NCBI GenBank assembly: GCA_018714165.1
Contig: DVNU01000042.1
Span: forward strand, 1 to 50,715
Length of the DNA stretch: 50,715 nucleotides
Source of the DNA: Candidatus Coproplasma excrementipullorum
GTDB taxonomy: Bacteria; Bacillota; Clostridia; Christensenellales; Borkfalkiaceae
Direction: 5' to 3'
Shown here piece after piece: positions 40,177 through 48,596 of the stretch. Numbering within the stretch: the stretch's first letter is position 1; the number at the start of each line of letters is the position of its first letter. The position numbers were made by a program, and so were the translations under genes. The notes under the pieces were generated by a model that made no database searches, was not told where the DNA came from, and saw nothing but the letters and a program-made list of their open reading frames with translations.

Positions 40177-40563
40177 ATGAACCGCATTCGTGAACTGCGA
40201 AAAGCCGCAGGCTATACCCAAGAAAAGCTTGCGTCTGTGCTATGTGTATCTCAAGCAAATTTATCAGGCTGGGAACTTAACAAGTGGCAGCCCGATCAGG
40301 ATGCACTTAATAAAATGGCTGACCTCTTCAACGTTTCCATTGACTATCTCCTCGGTAGAACAGAAAACGCCCCCGACCCCCTCTCCGGATGGACGGAAGA
40401 GGAAAAGGCCGCGGGCGTCGGAAGGCATCCCACCTACCTATCGGAAGACGAGATCAACTGGCTGGAGCTGCGAAGTGAAATTTTAAGGGTATACGGCGAA
40501 AAGAACCTTTCTGCCGTAGTCACCATGCTTGAGGCTTGGGTTAATAAAAATCAACAAACATAA
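40177..40563 (+). CDS. CI-like HTH repressor
   Basis: Length 128 aa. XRE HTH at 1-60 (YTQEKLASVLCVSQANLSGWELNKWQP), then a short acidic linker and a helical C-terminus (YLSEDEINWLELRSEILRVYGEKNLSAVVTMLEAW). It lacks a LexA-type peptidase domain, so induction would not be by self-cleavage. GGAGG lies 5 bp before the ATG at 40177. It is divergent from the Cro-like gene and upstream of integrase. Confidence 0.88.
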   Translation: MNRIRELRKAAGYTQEKLASVLCVSQANLSGWELNKWQPDQDALNKMADLFNVSIDYLLGRTENAPDPLSGWTEEEKAAGVGRHPTYLSEDEINWLELRSEILRVYGEKNLSAVVTMLEAWVNKNQQT

Positions 40564-40691
40564 AATATGCGCTAAATAGAAATCATCTATATTGATGGCT
40601 CCTAAAATATTGCGCTCATTTGGCACATTTTTTTATTCAAGTTCCCCCACTATTTTTATTATAAATTGACTTATATTTGTCATATTTTTTC

Positions 40692-40700
40692 TGCTATAAT
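40692..40700 (+). promoter_or_regulatory. Putative integrase promoter (extended -10)
   Basis: TGC-TATAAT with a weak upstream element (TTGACT lies 23 bp away, too far for a standard -35). It lies 40 bp before the integrase start. The 177-bp gap between repressor and integrase has no other visible feature. Confidence 0.45.
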
Positions 40701-40740
40701 ACCCCAAAACAAATAAATGTTTTACAAAGGAGTAAAAATT

Positions 40741-41970
40741 ATGGCAGGAAAACTTTCAGACGAGCTTATAAACATCTCTACCATGCTTATGGTCGCACAA
40801 GAACGCGGAGACATCCTTCGCGCTACCAATGCACTCAATGAGGCTATATTGGCTATAATTGAAACCGAAGAGAGAACTTGCGGGCTCGCCACGGAAAAGA
40901 AAAAGGCGTTATCGGCAATCATTAAATTTTCAAAAGGTGAAGTTATGAAAATGTCGAAAACGTTTAAAAAAGAATTTATTGCAAACGGCTGCGTGGCGCA
41001 TATCATTAAGCGTCCGAGCGGTAAAAGCGGCTGGTACTACCAGATAAGATATCGGCGCAACGGCTATGATATATCTGTGGCCGATAAAAATCTGGATACC
41101 GTAAAACAAAAATTTATAGAGAAAACTCTTCACTTGGAAGATCTCCGTGAAGTCGTCAAAACAAAAGTAACGCTCGCGTCAGCATTAAGCGATTGGTTAG
41201 CATGGAAAAAGGGCAAGGTCGACATCCGTACATGGAAAAATGCTGCAAGCAATGCAAAAAGATATTTGCCCGAAGATTTGACGTCGAAACCTATTAAAGA
41301 CATAAAGGTAACCGATGTAGATCGCTTTATGCGTTCTCTTGAAGAGAGACCGCGAATTTATGAGGAAGTACGCAGTATACTAAATCAAACTTTTAAATTT
41401 GCTATCGCTAATGGTGTTGTTGAGCGCAACCCTGTTCAGCTCACAAAATTTAAGCAAGCCGAACGACAGCCAAGAGAGGCACTTAACGTGGATCAGATTA
41501 AGGCTTTCCTTATAAGAGTTCAACAGCCACAGTTTGATCCCATACGGCAATTTGCGCTTGCAATGTATTTCTTCGGACTGCGGCCATGCGAAATCGATAA
41601 GGAGCTCCGTGTTGAGGGCAACTTCATTATTGCCCGAAACCGAAAGAGGAAACGAGGTAAAATTGAATTTAAAAAGATTCCCATCCACCCTCTTGCCAGA
41701 AAATATATTGATTTCAATAAATCGCTCTGCTGTGGCTTTGCAAGTAAAGCGCAATGCAAATACCTGAAGTTGGTGCTTGGTGGAACTCATACGGCTTATA
41801 GCCTCCGCCATACCTTTTCGACTCTTTGCCAGAAGAGCGTAAGGCCAGATATTGTCGATATTTGGATGGGCGACAGCCCTGAACGGCTTGTGGGCAGATT
41901 TTATACCCATTTTGACGACGACTTTATGTACAAACAAATGGAAAAAGTGGAATTTATAACGAGTGATTAA
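40741..41970 (+). CDS. int: Tyrosine recombinase (phage integrase)
   Basis: Length 409 aa. An N-terminal arm-binding/SAM-like part (VTLASALSDWLAWKKGKVDI, to about 230) precedes the catalytic domain with Arg in YFFGLRPCEI, His-x-x-Arg in TAYSLRHTFSTLC, and the nucleophile Tyr in GRFYTHFDDDFM. It catalyses integration into tRNA-Leu. AAAGGAG lies 8 bp before the ATG at 40741; an earlier ATG at 40717 has none. The gene reads toward attR. Confidence 0.93.
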   Translation: MAGKLSDELINISTMLMVAQERGDILRATNALNEAILAIIETEERTCGLATEKKKALSAIIKFSKGEVMKMSKTFKKEFIANGCVAHIIKRPSGKSGWYYQIRYRRNGYDISVADKNLDTVKQKFIEKTLHLEDLREVVKTKVTLASALSDWLAWKKGKVDIRTWKNAASNAKRYLPEDLTSKPIKDIKVTDVDRFMRSLEERPRIYEEVRSILNQTFKFAIANGVVERNPVQLTKFKQAERQPREALNVDQIKAFLIRVQQPQFDPIRQFALAMYFFGLRPCEIDKELRVEGNFIIARNRKRKRGKIEFKKIPIHPLARKYIDFNKSLCCGFASKAQCKYLKLVLGGTHTAYSLRHTFSTLCQKSVRPDIVDIWMGDSPERLVGRFYTHFDDDFMYKQMEKVEFITSD

Positions 41971-41976
41971 ATTTCC

Positions 41977-41990
41977 TGCAATCGATTGCA
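41977..41990. promoter_or_regulatory. 14-bp palindrome TGCAATCGATTGCA
   Basis: It repeats the core of the 16-bp palindrome at 34892-34907 and lies 7 bp after the integrase stop. A weak hairpin (TGCC-TGTTTTC-GGGCA, about 42010-42025) with ATTTT follows and could terminate int. The LacI-operator-like form suggests a regulator; unproven. Confidence 0.4.
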
Positions 41991-42028
41991 ATTGAGAGTG
42001 CCGATAAAATGCCTGTTTTCGGGCAATT

Positions 42029-42053
42029 TTGCAACCCAAATTGCAACCCAAAT
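42029..42053 (+). other. Putative integrase arm-type sites (right pair)
   Basis: A perfect tandem of TTGCAACCCAAA twice (42029-42040, 42041-42052), giving CAACCCAAAT at 42032-42041 and 42044-42053. It matches the left pair beside attL in sequence, number and orientation, as expected for integrase arm sites. Confidence 0.6.
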
Positions 42054-42141
42054 CTATTAAAAAACGCAAAATAGGATACAATATGTTGCGAAGATAATAG
42101 TTAATTATACACAATATATTGATTGGCTGGCGGCATAATAT

Positions 42142-42168
42142 GGTTCAACTCCTGTTATCCGCACCAAA
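42142..42168 (+). other. attR: attR core
   Basis: Identical for 27 bp with 105-131. This is the displaced original 3' end of tRNA-Leu, with host sequence beginning to its right. The integrase gene ends 171 bp away. Confidence 0.93.
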
Positions 42169-42205
42169 CACAAAGGGCACCCTGAAGGGTGCCCTTTGTG
42201 TTTGG
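42164..42205 (+). terminator. Original tRNA-Leu terminator hairpin
   Basis: A perfect 19-bp stem with loop TGAA: the CCA end and following bases (CCAAACACAAAGGGCACCC) pair with the complement ending at 42205. It would have terminated the uninterrupted tRNA gene. No T-run beyond TTTGG. Confidence 0.6.
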
Positions 42206-42355
42206 TATGAGTACTGTAAAATAACATGAGTTGAGGGCGGAGACGCGAGCGGGAGCGAGCGGTTTGCCTTGCGGCCGACACGTAAGACGACTGCGAAGGC
42301 AAACTGAATAGCGGGTGTCCGCTATTCATCGGGGCGCGCCGCTAAAGGCGCAAAA

Positions 42356-42376
42356 TCCTGTTATCCGCACCAAAAA
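42356..42376 (+). pseudogene. Second tRNA-Leu 3' fragment
   Basis: A 21-bp match to the intact tRNA 3' end (113-133), TCCTGTTATCCGCACCAAAA plus one A. No 5' part is present upstream. It is followed by a terminator (42384-42408), then TTGGTATGCGCACT, which resembles TTGGTATGAGTACT after the attR hairpin. This indicates a duplicated tRNA 3' end plus trailer, perhaps an old integration scar. Confidence 0.7.
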
Positions 42377-42383
42377 CGGAATT

Positions 42384-42408
42384 GGAGCACGTTTGTGCTC
42401 CCTTTTTT
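42384..42408 (+). terminator. Intrinsic terminator after tRNA fragment
   Basis: GGAGCAC-GTTT-GTGCTCC followed by CTTTTTT. It lies 8 bp after the 42356-42376 tRNA fragment, as a tRNA terminator should. Confidence 0.8.
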
Positions 42409-43004
42409 GTTGGTATGCGCACTATTCTGCCTCCACTTTTTAAGGAGAGGCGCCGAACAAGAGCACCGCGAAAGTGAGGCGGAAGGGTTTACGCTCTTGC
42501 ACCTCAGCCATGAAGAAAAAATTTGTTTAAGTACTACCCCTCCTTTACTTCCATCCCGGCAGCATTAAAGTAATAGCATGGCGCATCTGCCGTTTCCCTT
42601 AAGGGAACCCTCGGCAGAGCAGCGCTTCGCTCGCGCGGTCACCGCTTGCACATTGCACTTTGTGCTCGCTCATCTCGCTACGGCACGCACAAGTGGATGA
42701 CCACTGTTTGAAGAACAGCAATCCCGCCCCTTTACACAAGGGCGACCATATAAAAGAAGCGTGGCGGCAAATGCAATATTTGCCGCCACGCCCCTTGCGT
42801 TGGAAAAAAATATAAAGTGAGTTATATAGTATGTGGGCAAGTTAAAATGTTACCTTCCTGCGGGGCACCGGGGAGTTCATTGTAAGGATAAGGCGCCCGC
42901 AGGAGGAACATTTGAAGTACACCGCACCGCTTTGTGGTGCGGTGTACCTTTTATTTAACTACCTTGCGGTAATTAATATTTTAAGAAGATTGCTACGCTA
43001 TTGC
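42409..43004. other. Non-coding host flank with hairpins
   Basis: No gene is supported here. Hairpins: TCTGCCG...CGGCAGA enclosing TTCCCTTAAGGGAA (about 42586-42617), resembling interspersed palindromic repeats of Clostridia; a 14-bp perfect stem (42759-42791); and GTACACCGCACC / GGTGCGGTGTAC followed by CTTTTATTT (42917-42955), probably a terminator, possibly bidirectional, for the lipoprotein gene ending at 43005. Confidence 0.55.
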
Positions 43005-46000
43005 TTAAGCAGCATCAGCTTCTGAACCAGTGGTATCCTCTTCAGCAGCCGCCTCTTTATCAGCCTCTACAGCCCAATCATAGCTAGGAAGGTCGCTCTC
43101 GGGGATATCGTCACCAGTCTTAGGAGTAACGGATACCATGTACATTTCGCCGCAATCATCGCAGAATTTAGCTACATAGTACGTACGGGTAACAGTGCCG
43201 TCTTCAGCGGTGGTATCTACGAACCAGTAGTAGTTGCCGTCGCCGGTCCAGATTTCGGGTTCTTCGGGGTCAACGGGTGCAACGGGTGCATCAGCGATGT
43301 GGAAGTGGAAATTATCTACCAACTCACGGCTGAGACCGCCTGCAAGAGTTACCTCGTATTTGAACGAATCAGCAACAGAACCAGCACCCACTTTGCCGTT
43401 GATATCGGCAGCAGTTACGGTGTACTTAACGGTGAAGTTACCATAGCTGTTATGGGTAGGAGGGTTGAAGGATACAAGCGTGAAGGCCTTATTGAGAGTA
43501 AGTGCAGCGCCGTCTTTCTCGAAAGGTGAAAGCTCGATCTCTGCAGTTACGTCGCAATTAGCATTCCTGCACTCGAAAGTCAGAGTGAACTTAAGCGCTT
43601 CATCATCCCAGCTATAACCATTGTAAGCGAAGTTATGACCGGTTGCCTTAGTAGGACCGCAGATCCAAGTCTGGCACTTAACACAGTAGTAGATATACTT
43701 GCCTTCTTCAGTGCAGGAAGCTGCATTGGTGTAGTAAGTATCCTGTGCAAGACCTTCGGTGGCGCCTTTGTATTCGCCTTCAGCCTCACCAACAGTTACA
43801 GTATCCCAATCCATACTCTCGGGAAGGGTGTTGGAAACCTTGCCAGGAACGGTATGAGAATCCCTGATGTGAACAACGATGGGCTTACCGCAAGCATCGC
43901 AAGTGAATACGCCGAGACCGCCCTCGCCTGCGCAAGTTAAGTCATAGTTGCCGGAAGGAATGATGCCTTCGGTAACGGCAGGATCATAGAACAGGTCATC
44001 ATCGATGAGCTGGCCGTTGAGGCTGTGCATAGCCTTGGCGCCTTCAACAACAACAGTTACAACCGCACCGGTATTAGTGCTTGTGTACTGATAGGTGGTA
44101 GTTGCAGGGCTGTCGCAATCGGAAGCGGACTGAGCGATAATCCTTACGCCGTTAGGAGCACTTTCTGCATCGTAAGCGGGGATATCATTCTCGCTGGCAG
44201 CTATGTCGCCGCAGTTAGCGCACTTACGCTCGTAATCCCAGTTCTTCTCTGCATCATTATAAACAAGGCTGTCTTTGTAGTCATGGCCAAGTTTGTCAAC
44301 AGCAACGGTCACAACCTTATCGCAAACATCGCAGAAGAATACTCTTGCGCCGTCTACAGTGCAGGTAGGCTCAACAACAAATACTTTGGTATGATCACTA
44401 CTTGCAGAAGACTGAGCGTTCACAACGGAATCAGACTCAACTTCTACTACCTTGCCGTCAACCTTAGGCTCGGTATGAGGATAGTACATATTGAGAACTA
44501 TAGGCTGACCGCAGTCTTCGCAAGTGAATACGCCGTAAACGCCGCCGTTAGACTCGTCGCAAAGCGCACCCTGAGGCTCGTTACCGGAGATCTCGATGTT
44601 AGGATAATCGCTTACGCTGTATCTCTTGCTATCGTCGAGCTCGCCGTATTCTTCATGAACGTGAGGAGTTGCAGGAACGACCTGAACTATGGTGAGGCTT
44701 TCGCCCTCATATGTACCGGTATAGGTGATGGAACCTTCTTCCTGGCAAGTTGCCTCTACTTTGGTTATAGTGTAATCTTTAAGATTGAAAGTTTCGGTTG
44801 CATCGCAGTTCTTGCAATCACGCTTTACAGTGAGGATAGGATCATTGGTGCCGGGTTCCGTACCTTCGGTAGCGGTGTACTCCCATTCATGATCGGGTAC
44901 GGGAATAACATCTTTAACGGAATCCTGGCAAACCGAGCAGTAGTAGATCTCGTAACCGGTCGTGCCGTCATCTGCGCAAGACGCAGCGAAGGTGTATACG
45001 TTGCTGCGGTTAGCTTCAACTTTCGCATCTTCAAGACGCTGAGCAGACATGTCGGTTGCATCAGTTTTAACAACTGGATTAGCGGGCTTGGTGTGAGGAA
45101 CACGGATATTAACAACTATAGGCCTGCCGCAATCGTCGCAGGTGAATACTGCGTAAACGCCCTGATCGGAGCAGGTAGGAGCCTGGCCGTTGTTGCCTGC
45201 AAGTTCCATGCCCTCGGGAAGGGAATCTACACCGGTATACTCAAGAACTTCGGAAGTGTCGATCGCTTCGCCGTTGAGGTGATGATAACCGCCGGGAAGT
45301 TTGCCGTCGAATTCAATGGTAAGGCCGGTCTTTTCATCGGTATAGGTGAAGTGAGCGTCCATCTCCTCGGAGCAGTTAACATCGGTATCGGTTATAGTAT
45401 ATTCATACTTGGAGAGGTTCTCATCAGTAAGCTCGGGAAGCTCAACTACTACCTTCTCGCCGCAAGCATTGCAGAATGCAGTAGCTGTTCCTTTCTCGCT
45501 CGCGCTGGGAGCTTTCTCAAGAGTGATCTCATCAACGTCGTGGCCCTTAGGAGCAAGCTCTTCGAACTCAACATAACCGCAGTCGTAGGTGCAAGGATAT
45601 ACTACCCAACCGCCCTCGCAAAGGGTGCTGCCGGGATTAGCAACTTCGAACCTGTAGTTCTCGTGATCGTAAACATGCTCGCCGGTCGCGGGAACGATAT
45701 CGGTCTTTTCGCCGGAAGTTTCGCCGCAGTAGATGCACTTGCTGATCGTGTAGCCCTCGCTCATGCAAGTAGGAGGAACAACAGTTTCTTCATAAGCATG
45801 ACCTGCTTCGATAAGCTCGTACCAAGCTTTGCCGCAATCGTTGCAAACCTTGATGTTGTAGCCGTTGGCAACAGCAGAATCGCAATCGTGCTCGCCATAA
45901 ATGTAATCAACATTCTCATGAGCGCAATCGTCAGCAACGCCTGCAGGGATCCTTGTTTCGGTGCCGTCAGCATAGGTAACAACGATCTCGTTGGTTGCTT

Positions 46001-46451
46001 CGTCAAGAACAACGCTTACAACCACGCTGTCAAGATCGTCGGCAGGGATCTCAATGGGGTTGGTAGTACCGTCGCTATAGGTAACAACGATAACGCCGTC
46101 AACGATTTCGATATCGGTAACGGTAACATCGGTGTTAACGATGGTATACTCCTGAGTAGTTCCGTCGCTATAGGTAATAGTGAGGGTATCGCCGACAACA
46201 GAGATATCTTCAACTACTGTACCTATATCGGGTGTTTCGCCGGGCTGGCCGTCTTCGCCCTTAACTAAGCCGAGATCTGCGGAGGAACCATCGCTATAAT
46301 AAACAATGAGATGTCCTTCGTCGTTGATCTCCATGCGATCAACCGTTACACCGGAACAACCGGCAAGGCTGAACGCAAGGGCAACAGCGCAGCATGCGAC
46401 GCACAGCAACATAAGCAGCTTAACAAGCAATGACTTTGTTTTCTGTAACAT
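43005..46451 (-). CDS. Large lipoprotein with repeated Cys-pair modules
   Basis: Length 1148 aa. Signal peptide with lipobox LAGC (residues about 8-33). The N-terminal region has four short beta repeats (TYSDGTTQEY, TYSDGTTNPI, TYADGTETRI, YYSDGSSADL). The rest consists of CxxC modules: CxDCGxPIV (three copies: about 440, 655, 885) followed by PHT.P, alternating with 'C..EG...YYC..C' units and GH motifs. CxxC pairs suggest zinc ribbons or disulphides. Anchored at the cell surface; role unknown, possibly adhesion. The tail is acidic (EAAAEEDTTGSEADAA). Its ribosome site (AAAGGAG) is 14 bp from the ATG, longer than usual. Confidence 0.75.
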   Translation of the reverse strand: MLQKTKSLLVKLLMLLCVACCAVALAFSLAGCSGVTVDRMEINDEGHLIVYYSDGSSADLGLVKGEDGQPGETPDIGTVVEDISVVGDTLTITYSDGTTQEYTIVNTDVTVTDIEIVDGVIVVTYSDGTTNPIEIPADDLDSVVVSVVLDEATNEIVVTYADGTETRIPAGVADDCAHENVDYIYGEHDCDSAVANGYNIKVCNDCGKAWYELIEAGHAYEETVVPPTCMSEGYTISKCIYCGETSGEKTDIVPATGEHVYDHENYRFEVANPGSTLCEGGWVVYPCTYDCGYVEFEELAPKGHDVDEITLEKAPSASEKGTATAFCNACGEKVVVELPELTDENLSKYEYTITDTDVNCSEEMDAHFTYTDEKTGLTIEFDGKLPGGYHHLNGEAIDTSEVLEYTGVDSLPEGMELAGNNGQAPTCSDQGVYAVFTCDDCGRPIVVNIRVPHTKPANPVVKTDATDMSAQRLEDAKVEANRSNVYTFAASCADDGTTGYEIYYCSVCQDSVKDVIPVPDHEWEYTATEGTEPGTNDPILTVKRDCKNCDATETFNLKDYTITKVEATCQEEGSITYTGTYEGESLTIVQVVPATPHVHEEYGELDDSKRYSVSDYPNIEISGNEPQGALCDESNGGVYGVFTCEDCGQPIVLNMYYPHTEPKVDGKVVEVESDSVVNAQSSASSDHTKVFVVEPTCTVDGARVFFCDVCDKVVTVAVDKLGHDYKDSLVYNDAEKNWDYERKCANCGDIAASENDIPAYDAESAPNGVRIIAQSASDCDSPATTTYQYTSTNTGAVVTVVVEGAKAMHSLNGQLIDDDLFYDPAVTEGIIPSGNYDLTCAGEGGLGVFTCDACGKPIVVHIRDSHTVPGKVSNTLPESMDWDTVTVGEAEGEYKGATEGLAQDTYYTNAASCTEEGKYIYYCVKCQTWICGPTKATGHNFAYNGYSWDDEALKFTLTFECRNANCDVTAEIELSPFEKDGAALTLNKAFTLVSFNPPTHNSYGNFTVKYTVTAADINGKVGAGSVADSFKYEVTLAGGLSRELVDNFHFHIADAPVAPVDPEEPEIWTGDGNYYWFVDTTAEDGTVTRTYYVAKFCDDCGEMYMVSVTPKTGDDIPESDLPSYDWAVEADKEAAAEEDTTGSEADAA

Positions 46452-47087
46452 CTTTGTCTTTAAATCTCCTTTATTTTTTAAAAATATTTTAACCTGAATT
46501 TAGTGCCTGCCGCGTGGCCGGTTGAGCCAGGAGCAGTTTTGCCTCCGACCGCCGTTAAGCGGAACGGGGACGGCAGCCATTTTTTGGAAATGACTGCGCG
46601 GGCGCGGCATATGCGCACCCGTTTGCGGACCCATAAAGGATCCTAATAACTCAATTATAATTCTCCTTTACAATACCTCCCCGCAAGATTTGTTACGCTT
46701 TCGCGCCAAGGAAACCAAAAGCCATAAAGGCTTTGCAGGCAAATGCTGTGCCGAAACGCCGAAACCACTGCCGCCGCGCACCGCCGAAGCAATTTAAGGG
46801 GAGCTCAAAACCCGATCAAGGGGAGCTACAACCCGGCTTTCGCAAAGCGCAACAGGCAATATGTTCTGACGAAAAAGACAAAACAAGCCCATAAATTTCC
46901 TTGTCGCTAATCATTTTATATCATTTAAAGTGGCTTGTCAACTGTTTTTATAAAATTTATTCTTTCATTTTCACCTTGCGCTCACAAGAAGCTCGTTTTT
47001 TCCAGGTTTTGGGAACGGACGGGCACAAAATGTGCCGGGCGTAAGCGGAACGGCGCATAACCTTATAACTGCCGAGATCAAAATTCC
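46452..47087. other. Upstream region of the lipoprotein gene, no gene seen
   Basis: No credible coding frame. The segment has short GC-rich stretches (46510-46620) and an AT-rich zone near 46630-46670 with AATTATAATT, which could be a -10 for the lipoprotein gene, but no matching -35 is seen. Two near-identical AAGGGGAGCT(A/C) phrases occur at about 46797-46830. Confidence 0.4.
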
Positions 47088-47334
47088 GCGCGGGGTTGTC
47101 GATGTGTTTGACGCCAGAATATCTGTGCGGGTTTGTCGATAAGTTTGACGTCCGAATACTCGCGCGGGTTTGTCGATGTGTTTGGCGTCCGAATACTCGC
47201 GTGGGCGCTGCGGTTTTCCGGGCGCTGCGGTTTTCCGGGCGCTGCGGTTATCCGGGCGCTGCGGTTTTCCGGGCGCGGGCGCGCGCAGCTCGCGCGCGCC
47301 CGCGCACATAATATATACGCGCACATAATATATA
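47088..47334. repeat. Three adjacent tandem repeat blocks and a GC palindrome
   Basis: Block A: about three imperfect 37-bp units containing GGGTTTGTCGATGTGTTTG (47088-47199). Block B: four 17-bp units GGCGCTGCGGTTTTCCG (47204-47271), one with a single change. Then a GC palindrome with a 13-bp stem (about 47273-47305). Block C: two exact 17-bp units CGCGCACATAATATATA (47301-47334). The units are contiguous with no spacers. Frames through this region have composition typical of repeats, not genes. Confidence 0.8.
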
Positions 47335-47727
47335 TAAGATGTGTTCCTGACGGCGATATATAAACCGAATATTTAATTAAAAAAACGGAGTTTGAACGAA
47401 GACGGAATTTTAACGGCGCGGACGCTCTTTATATGTTTCATGCAGCTTTATATATTTTTGCAAGAGTTTACGGCGGCGCAATACGAAGCCGCGCTTTTCC
47501 GGCACGGCTCAAACAGAGAGATCTGCATGCGCCGAACTATACAATCCCCGCATTCATACACACGTTTACTGTGGACCGCCTTATTCGACTTGCTTTAACA
47601 TGAATGTAAAAATAACAAGTTTTATTTGCCAATATTGGCTAATTTTACAAGTTTTGTGTGTTGTTTGCCAATCGTCTGAAACCAGCCGTTTCCGCGCGGC
47701 AACATACAGCAGCCGCTGCGCATAATG

Positions 47728-47756
47728 TTGACAATGCGCGCAAAAAGCTTTATAAT
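47728..47756 (+). promoter_or_regulatory. Consensus promoter of the MerR gene
   Basis: TTGACA (47728-47733), 17-bp spacer, TATAAT (47751-47756). The start of the MerR gene is about 70 bp downstream. The 490-bp stretch 47335-47827 upstream has no credible gene. Confidence 0.85.
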
Positions 47757-47826
47757 ATTTTAAAGTTAGAAGATATAATATCAGTTAAACTCAACTTTAA
47801 ATTATTAAATTTCAGGAGATCGGATA

Positions 47827-48261
47827 ATGATATATACTGTAGGCGAAGCGGCTAAAATGCTGGGCGTAGCGCCTTCGGCTTTAAGGTACTACGACAAGGA
47901 AGGATTGCTGCCGTTTGTAGAACGCTCGGGCGGCGGCATGCGAATGTTCAAGGACAGCGACATAGAGTGGCTGAAACTTATCGATTGCCTGAAGGCAACG
48001 GGCATGCCCATAAAAGGGATAAAGCAATTTATTGAATGCACTCTGAGGGGCGACGAATCGATAGGCGAGCGGCTGGAAATTTTAAGCGCGCAACGGGGAC
48101 GCGTGCTCGAACAGATAACGGAACTGGAGCGGCACCTTGAAATGATAGATTACAAGGTGTGGTATTATGAGACGGCGCAAAAAGAGGGCACAACGAGCGT
48201 CTTTGAAAAAATGGACGAAAGCGACGTGCCCGAAAGATTCAGAAAATTTTTTAAAAAATGA
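47827..48261 (+). CDS. MerR family transcriptional regulator
   Basis: Length 144 aa. Winged HTH (YTVGEAAKMLGVAPSALRYYDKEGLLPFVERSGGGMRMF), then the dimerisation coiled coil (RLEILSAQRGRVLEQITELERHLEMIDYKVWYYE). No effector Cys cluster is visible, so it is not an obvious metal sensor; it resembles the MerR group sensing stress or ligands. AGGAG lies 8 bp before the ATG. It may regulate the neighbouring ferritin-like gene, but this is only positional. Confidence 0.9.
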   Translation: MIYTVGEAAKMLGVAPSALRYYDKEGLLPFVERSGGGMRMFKDSDIEWLKLIDCLKATGMPIKGIKQFIECTLRGDESIGERLEILSAQRGRVLEQITELERHLEMIDYKVWYYETAQKEGTTSVFEKMDESDVPERFRKFFKK

Positions 48262-48334
48262 TTTGCCCGCATACGCGCAAATGCGCATATTATCATATAT
48301 ATACATTTAATTGAACAACTGATACTGCCGCGCC

Positions 48335-48370
48335 AGCCGCGCGGGCGCGCTTAACTGCGCCCGCGCGGCT
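48335..48370 (+). terminator. GC hairpin after merR
   Basis: AGCCGCGCGGGCGC pairs perfectly with GCGCCCGCGCGGCT, followed by TCTATTT. A strong stem with a weak T-run, probably the MerR gene terminator. Confidence 0.6.
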
Positions 48371-48401
48371 TCTATTTATATTCGCTATTTATGAACACTT
48401 A

Positions 48402-48437
48402 ATAATGGCTATAATGGCTATAATGGCTATAATGGCT
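48402..48437 (+). repeat. Four perfect 9-bp tandem repeats containing TATAAT
   Basis: ATAATGGCT repeated four times exactly; junctions create GCTATAATGG, so three TATAAT hexamers are 9 bp apart, followed by CTATATAATG. It lies 160 bp before the ferritin-like gene. Copy-number change would alter the number or spacing of -10-like elements. Confidence 0.8.
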
Positions 48438-48596
48438 CTATATAATGCGGCACGCTAATTATGCCGCCTGTCGGCCGACCGCGGCGGCAAATTCAGAAAA
48501 AACGGGCAGCCATATGCGCCGTTCACGCAACATATTGGAAATATAAGCGACTAAAAAGCGGAATTTAGGGGAATATTCTTTAGCGGAGGAATTTTT

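Noticed and set aside
44025-46268. 747-codon open frame on the plus strand
   Set aside because: It lies wholly antisense to the 1148-aa lipoprotein, lacks a ribosome site, and its composition mirrors the repeated Cys-rich gene.
47088-47334. CRISPR array
   Set aside because: Repeat units are contiguous, imperfect and have no unique spacers; no cas genes.
46971-47363. Several GC-rich frames (70-117 codons) across the tandem repeats
   Set aside because: They exist only because the repeats lack stops in several frames; all are low-complexity and have no start signals.
47392-47598. 68-codon plus-strand frame
   Set aside because: No ribosome binding site, no recognisable pattern and position upstream of the merR promoter; treated as non-coding.
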